Assembly (NCBI GenBank): GCA_009731375.1
Contig: BJOX01000024.1
Span: 1,397,907-1,461,906, forward strand
Source of the DNA: Paulinella micropora
Taxonomy: Eukaryota > Cercozoa > Imbricatea > Euglyphida
DNA: 64,000 nucleotides
Direction of reading: 5' to 3'
Below, piece by piece: positions 58,916 through 64,000 of the stretch. Below the pieces are notes generated by a model, which had not been told where the DNA came from, ran no database searches, and saw only the letters and a list, made by a program, of their open reading frames with translations. Every line of letters starts with the position of its first letter. The stretch's first letter is position 1. The position numbers and the translations under genes were made by a program.

Positions 58916-60203
58916 GTAAGTCTTGACTAATCCCTGCGAGGAAATTACCAACCGCCGGGCCGGCAATCAGTTGAATACACACACGGCTGTCAATTAACCT
59001 CAAAATACTTCCGAGGCCAGGGAAGGTACCAAAAGACTCTGGATCTGTTAATTCCAGTTTATTAAGTATTAATACTCTTGCTTGACAGACTACTTGTCAT
59101 TGTAACTTTACTAGGTTTCCCGGGGAGGGGTTCCGATTCTGTATACACACTTGGTCTTTATTAAGACAGAAGGAAACCAGACACAGGCTCAATCAAATTC
59201 TAGTAAACTCGAACTACCCGCCTAAACTTAAAAAAAGGAAATACGACTGAGTATAAAAGGTAAAGCAATGATCAGTCCTATGAAGGAACTGACTGCCACC
59301 AGTACCAGAACTATTAATTAATAACTACTATTCATATCATGTAAAACATGTATAGGTCGATATGACTAAATACTATATTGATAAATTTGTCCATTGCTCC
59401 CCCTATTTAGGAATAGCGGCCGATATGAGCCAACATAGTATATATCATAAAGCCAGAGACAACAGTTAGCAAAACAAGTTGATTAGTAATAAAATATACT
59501 CACCACTCAAACAGCTATCGGAATGACTACCGTACCGGACCGAAACATTAATATTGTGTTCAACTGAAACTTTCTTCAAAATTTTACTTCAAGTTTACAC
59601 TTTTATTTTTAGTTCCGTTACTTCATTTTTCCGTTTATTTATCAACTGTCATAACCCGGCTTGACTTGTAGTTGTTACGTTTCAACTGCCGTTAACAGAT
59701 CAATTTATTTCCCTTTAACAGCTAGCTTTTTGGAAAAGGCTTGGCTATTGCCTTTTTTCCACATATCTGAAAACTTTTATTCCTTTGACCACTTTTTCCT
59801 TTCTCCAGTCATACTTTATTTCCTTGGACCGTGTTTTCCTGTTTCCAGTCAACACTCCAAGTAAAATGGTAAAACAAGTCAGATAGGTTAGTTAAAGTGA
59901 TAATATTTAACATATTTTCCTTTATTTTTCTCAGACCAACTTGAAGAACTCCAACTGCTACACAACACGTATAGCACTTGAATTCTATTCGTTAGTTCTC
60001 AGAATTTGCATTGTTTCGCAAGGGACAAGTAGTGTGTCAAGCAAGTGTCACGTAGTACTAAATGAACTGGAATTGACCATCCCAGCGTCTTTTGGTACCT
60101 TCCCTGTTCTCCGGGAAGTATTTTGAGATCAAATGACAGCCGTGTGTGTGTTCATTTGAATGCCTGTTGGTAATTTCCTCACAGGAGGGTAGTCAAGACT
60201 TAC
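58916..60203. mobile_element. Non-autonomous element with ~190-bp terminal inverted repeats
   Basis: GTAAGTCTTGACTA at 58916 is matched inverted by TAGTCAAGACTTAC at 60190-60203. Similarity runs inward about 190 bp on each side, through GAGGAAATTACCAAC, ACACACACGGCTGTCA, GGGAAGGTACCAAAAGAC and CTTGCTTGACA, at roughly 75-80 percent. The 900-bp interior is AT-rich with no credible gene. The left end coincides with the point where the palindrome arms stop matching. No clear target-site duplication is visible. It could be a MITE or foldback-type DNA transposon, or an inverted duplication of unknown origin. Confidence 0.6.
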
Positions 60204-60590
60204 TTCGAATTTCCCTTTATTTTCGGAAGAGTCACACTTAGTGTGTGCTGTCGACAGCTCGAATTGGGGAAGACACCTACCTGCTTCTGGAAACACCAAC
60301 AGCGAGCAAGCTCAAGGTCTGCCATTACACCCACCCAGGACAGCTAGTTCACCTGTCTTTGAGTGGCCGGTCATGGTGACCGTTGTTCATGTTCACCACA
60401 CGCAGAGAGGCGACTTGTACCATGTATTCAAGTCTTGTTCAAGTCTGTTCAAGTCTGTAAGTCCCTTGCATACATAGGACAGTCCCTCAAGCAAGCCCCA
60501 TCGAGTAGCAACCAACCCTAAAGGTCTCCTTTGCAAATTCCAGACCTGTTTGCTACATCGTGGGTCTTCTACGTTCAGGTGTGACGAAAT

Positions 60591-61331
60591 GAGCCTTCCA
60601 GCCTCATTTCCTCGCCCCAATTACGACCTGGTCAGTCAGGAAGTCTACCACCGAGAGGAATGCCTCAACATCTCTCGTACGCTGCGCACCAACCTCAAGG
60701 TCCCCTTCATAGACACATACAGGAAGGCCCTCAAGGACGGCTCGGCCAAGAAGCTCTCGCCCCAGACGGACGGAATCAGCCGCGCCCACTTCACTAAGGT
60801 CGTACTAATGACTTTAAATAAGGACCTCTGCCCGCAGTAAAGGACGGCCTTCTCAATCTTGAGGAGGAGCCTTTTCTCCCCATGCAGCCCCTTGAGCAGA
60901 TGGTGGATTATTGGTTGGACCCATCCACTTTCCACAAGTGGACCGCTTATAGGGGTGAGAGAGACCTAGCTATAAGTAGGTACAACGACCTTGCGAAAAA
61001 GGTCGGTTGGGTTCTGTCCCCGGACAACGTCCCCAGCTCCATACGCTACGTGACGATTCCGGCACCAGCGGCCACGGCGGCTCCTACCATGGGCCCAACT
61101 CGCCCCCCGCTGGCAGGAGCAACGACTACGACCACGACTACGACTACGACTACGGCTACAGCTACGGCAGCGACGATGCCTCCGGCTACGGCGGCAGGAT
61201 CGTCATCGCGCTCCATGGCTGCCCCCGCCCCGGTAAGGTTCCCCCCAACTGGCTCCCAACGCTTTGGTGGCCCCATTACAGCCTTCCCAGGTCGACCCTC
61301 TCGCCCTTCAGGAAATAGTTTGGGGCCATAG
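60591..61331 (+). pseudogene. Gag N-terminal region, frameshifted
   Basis: It starts at ATG 60591 (SLPASFPRPNYDLVSQEVYH), stops at 60840, and continues in another frame from about 60840 to 61331 (MQPLEQMVDYWLDPSTFHKW), with a Thr/Ala-rich low-complexity stretch at 61110-61190. No domain recognised; assigned to Gag by position upstream of the zinc-finger part. Confidence 0.4.
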
Positions 61332-62064
61332 GCGGGTCAGAGGCACAGCGTTCTCTGTTTTCCCGACCGAGACCGACTGCTGACGGGGCATTTTCCCCAC
61401 TAGCATCAGGGTATGGATCATCCCCGACCCCGAGGTTTTCTCAACGGAGCCCAAGCTTCCCGGGATCATTCGCCTCCCCTCCGGACTCCCGGTACGAAGA
61501 CAGCGGCGCGCTTTTTGTCTCCCCATACGGAAGGGTAGTCGAGGAGGAAGAAAAGTCGAAAGGCCTTCTGTTCTCTTTCTCTCCAGAGCGAGGGGCAGAG
61601 CCAGCCGACGGCGCCAGCCTCCCCCTATCCCCCCGAGTCGGGCAGTCCTCAAGCCGACCCCGTTCTGCCCCTCCACGTATTGTGACTTTCTCCACAGTTA
61701 GGCAATCGCTCCCGCCAGCTGGTGGGAGCGACGAAGATGGAGAGACCGGGACGGCGGTCGCGGAAACCGCAGCCTCCGCAGCGGTCACGCCAGAGGTAGC
61801 CGGAACGGCTCTAGCCAGCCCAGCTGCCCCGACGATCGAAGCGGAGGAGGACAACCCGTCTGGGAGTAGAGGGANNNNNNNNNNTAGCAGAGCGACAACT
61901 AGTGATTCCTCGTCGAGTAGTTCCGAGCCGTCACGTACCTGGAATGGTATACGCTTTAGTGGCAGCACCGTCCTGATGATGGTTGCGCCATTTGAGTGTT
62001 ACCGAACGGAACCAACGCCGCATGCGGGAGATCAAAAAGCTTAAGTTCGACCACGTATCATTAG
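61332..62064. other. Low-complexity spacer within Gag
   Basis: Serine/proline/glutamate-rich in all readable frames; the best one is 61682-62044, interrupted by a 10-N join at 61875-61884. Probably a disordered part of the same Gag polyprotein. I see no motif. Confidence 0.3.
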
Positions 62065-63090
62065 GATACACCTCTGTTTCTTTCTCATAAAAAGGGAAAG
62101 ATTGCCCAGTCTGAGGCCGAGATCTTCCTCAACGCGTGGTCGGCAAGAACTTCTTCCAAAGACTCCTACATGAAGTCTCTGCAGCTCTTGCCATGGATCT
62201 GGCTGGACTACCGAGTAGACTCACGATGGAAAATCGACATCGTCTACGAAGTTACCAAGCCTTTCGGCCCGAGTTACAGGAATGACATGAAGAGACGGTC
62301 GAAAGAGAACTTGGCCCATTATATCACGCGTCTACAGAAGCTCTTCAGGCAGCTGCAGAACGAAGGCCTTGTGGCCGAAGATTCCCATAAGTATGAGGTA
62401 GCCCGGCGATGTGTCTCCCATATGGAGATACAGCACATAGAGGCCCTGCAGATAGAAAGGAAGAAGCGGGGCATTGCGCCGACACGCACGTTGGAAGAGA
62501 TGAGGTACCTCATCCTCAAGGCTAACCCGCGTACCTTGACGGATTTGGACCCCAAGATGATCCTGACGGCACCGGATTCCGACTACGGCCGGCGCCCTCC
62601 TCGTAAGGAGGCCAAGGAGAGCACGAGGAAGCCAAGAACCAAGTGGCCCCGTGACATCCCCTCGGGTAGTCATCTGCAGGTCGTGGCGAGGAAAGCTCCA
62701 TCGTCCCATCAGCAGAACAAGTCGAAGTCTGGCCCGGGCCCGGACCAACGCAAGGGCTCAGCTCCTTCGAGTTCGTCCGGCGGGCGTGCAACCAAGACTT
62801 CACGCTTTTCTGGGGCCAACGCGATCAAGATCGCCAAGCCGGCCCAGTGGACGAAGGACCCCGCCAAGGAGAACCGCGCGCCGCACAACAAGAGCTCCGA
62901 GCCCTGTGCCTACTGTCAACACTTCGGCAAGGTCGACAAACCAAATCATACACTCGAAGTTTGTAGGACACGCACGCGCGATCTGGAGAAGGGGCTCAAC
63001 TCGCATTGGTGCCCCGCGGGCCGGGAAGCAACGCGCTGGCCCCGGACAAAAGGATCGACGCGGGCAAGGAACGCAAGGATGCCCCTATGA
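62065..63090 (+). CDS. Retrotransposon Gag core with atypical zinc finger
   Basis: Open after a stop at 62062. The first 120 residues are helical and charged (ENLAHYITRLQKLFRQLQNE, SHMEIQHIEALQIERKKRG), in the style of retrotransposon Gag capsid segments. A basic Ser/Lys-rich region follows, then CAYCQHFGKVDKPNHTLEVC (about 62906-62965), which reads C-x2-C-x10-H-x4-C. The middle loop is longer than the usual C-x2-C-x4-H-x4-C knuckle. The last part (after about 63020) is probably out of frame relative to the protease. Confidence 0.6.
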   Translation, partial: DTPLFLSHKKGKIAQSEAEIFLNAWSARTSSKDSYMKSLQLLPWIWLDYRVDSRWKIDIVYEVTKPFGPSYRNDMKRRSKENLAHYITRLQKLFRQLQNEGLVAEDSHKYEVARRCVSHMEIQHIEALQIERKKRGIAPTRTLEEMRYLILKANPRTLTDLDPKMILTAPDSDYGRRPPRKEAKESTRKPRTKWPRDIPSGSHLQVVARKAPSSHQQNKSKSGPGPDQRKGSAPSSSSGGRATKTSRFSGANAIKIAKPAQWTKDPAKENRAPHNKSSEPCAYCQHFGKVDKPNHTLEVCRTRTRDLEKGLNSHWCPAGREATRWPRTKGSTRARNARMPL

Positions 63091-64000
63091 CGGCGGTGAT
63101 GGCGGCTGTGATGGCGGCTCAAGCGACGGTAGACGACCCTAGCCAGGTAAGCACCCATAATATATTGGACGACGGGACTGACACGGCTCTTGAATGCCGT
63201 TGTGTCGCTCCCGTACGACCTCGTAAGGCAAATGTCCTCCAAGGACGGGTCCTGGCTATTGCTGGACTGGATCAGACCGCCGACAAGGCTATCGACATCT
63301 TTGTCATAATTGACACTGGATGTAATACCTTGGGGCTGATCCACCCACGCTTGTCCTCCAAGGTGGGCCTGACTGAAAGGGATTTGCCCATCCTGACAGC
63401 CCGCACGGCTCAAGGGATCATAACTATGGTCTGAGGCATACGTCTCTACATCCAAGTCCTCCCTACAAGAGGCTGGGATGATATTTACCTCTCACCTCCC
63501 AGCATGTTCCCCCGGGAGCGGATATTCTACTTGGCACTGCCCTTATCATGCAGACCAACATATCCACGGATGCCCTTTTCACCCGTATGGCAGCTGGCCA
63601 ACAGTGGCCGGCCGTGCCGACACGGGCGGAGAACGAACAAATCCTCTTGGACGAGTTCGAGATCCTGACCCCGCCCCGACAGCCCAGCGGGACTGTCAAT
63701 CAGGTTTTGCAACGCAGGACAATCCCAAGAGATGGTCCCTGCCACCAAGTGGTCACGCTGATGGACCTCCCCTCGGATGATAACGAGGGGGAAGCCCAAA
63801 AGCAAGGCCTTAAGGAATGTCCTTTTAGTCTCCTCCCTTTGGTGGCGATCACCACTGACGGGAGTGATGATGAAGAGGAACAGGAAGAGAAAGAAGAAAG
63901 CGAAGAGAAGACAGACGAGACGGAGGAGAAGCAGGAGGACAGTACTGACCGTACATCCCCCACACCGCGACAGACACGATCTCGGACCACAGCGGCACGA
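63006..64000 (+). pseudogene. Retropepsin-like protease, one stop and one frameshift, open to window end
   Basis: The active-site stretch IFVIIDTGCNTLGLIHPRLS (about 63297-63356) carries Asp-Thr-Gly. A TGA at 63432 and a frame change near 63505-63515 precede GADILLGTALIMQTNI (about 63518-63565), the expected hydrophobic-LG segment. An acidic tail of Glu/Lys runs (about 63855-63945) follows to the window end. Reverse transcriptase would be expected beyond the window. Confidence 0.6.

Larger units (their letters stand above)
60204..64000 (+). mobile_element. Second Ty3-like retroelement, Gag and protease, truncated by window end
   Basis: Plus-strand frames give Gag N-terminal pieces (60591-61331), a serine/proline-rich spacer (61332-62044), a Gag core with zinc finger (62065-63090) and a protease (63006-64000, still open). 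Frame breaks occur near 60840, 61330, 62045, 63050-63090 and 63510. No LTR was identified. A 10-bp motif GTTCAAGTCT is repeated about three times at 60426-60456 in the leader. Confidence 0.6.

Noticed and set aside
1-64000. CRISPR arrays, bacterial operons, tRNA or rRNA genes
   Set aside because: Direct repeats here are microsatellites, LTRs or exon modules; I saw no spacer-repeat pattern, cloverleaf or rRNA signature.

Overview
The window looks like nuclear DNA of an intron-rich microbial eukaryote, probably an alga or other protist. It has GT-AG introns, dense (CA)n, (GA)n and (AAT)n microsatellites, LTR retrotransposons, and a class C G-protein-coupled receptor (GPCR) gene. The sequence alone does not fix the lineage. 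The assembly is gapped at 1263-1283, 9393-9729, 39076-39998 and 41819-42109. Ten-N joins lie at 10254, 10805, 11158, 11387, 22859, 34113, 34453, 49203, 51980 and 61875. Several joins carry misplaced or duplicated fragments.

Layout. (1) 1 to about 7864: a broken Ty3/gypsy-like element with a Gag carrying a CCCH finger, a degenerate protease and a DDE integrase, but no visible reverse transcriptase. Three 493-bp tandem units sit inside an AAT microsatellite within it. (2) About 7865-17724: a Ty1/copia element with two LTRs of about 345 bp, apparently inserted in the first element's 3' LTR. (3) 18541-58915: a huge inverted repeat. Each arm carries one copy of a giant class C GPCR gene, transcribed outward from the centre. 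(4) The centre (about 40000-41000) holds a relic of a protein-primed-type DNA polymerase B. (5) 58916-60203: a 1.3-kb element with inverted termini of about 190 bp, starting exactly where the arm homology ends. (6) 60204-64000: Gag and protease of another Ty3-like element, cut by the window end.

The main discovery is the receptor. In the right arm I can join 27 exons (41054-58049) with no frame break into one 3,522-residue protein: signal peptide, eight periplasmic-binding-protein-like domains (phosphonate/PhnD-type look), each followed by a cysteine-rich GCC2/GCC3-like linker, then a class C seven-helix domain and a cytoplasmic tail. Domains 3 to 7 are nearly identical. Four are encoded by a repeated exon pair of 881 + 229 bp (370 codons, phase 0 at both ends), which explains how the array can grow without breaking the frame. 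The left arm carries the same gene on the minus strand; its first three exons fall in the N gap, and its 3' end appears twice.

The arms look close to identical from the centre to the start of the last exon, then differ clearly in the tail and 3' flank. This pattern fits either homogenisation of a true palindrome or a partly mis-scaffolded pair of haplotypes. A continuous contig across 39999-41818 with inverted similarity at both ends favours a real head-to-head arrangement.
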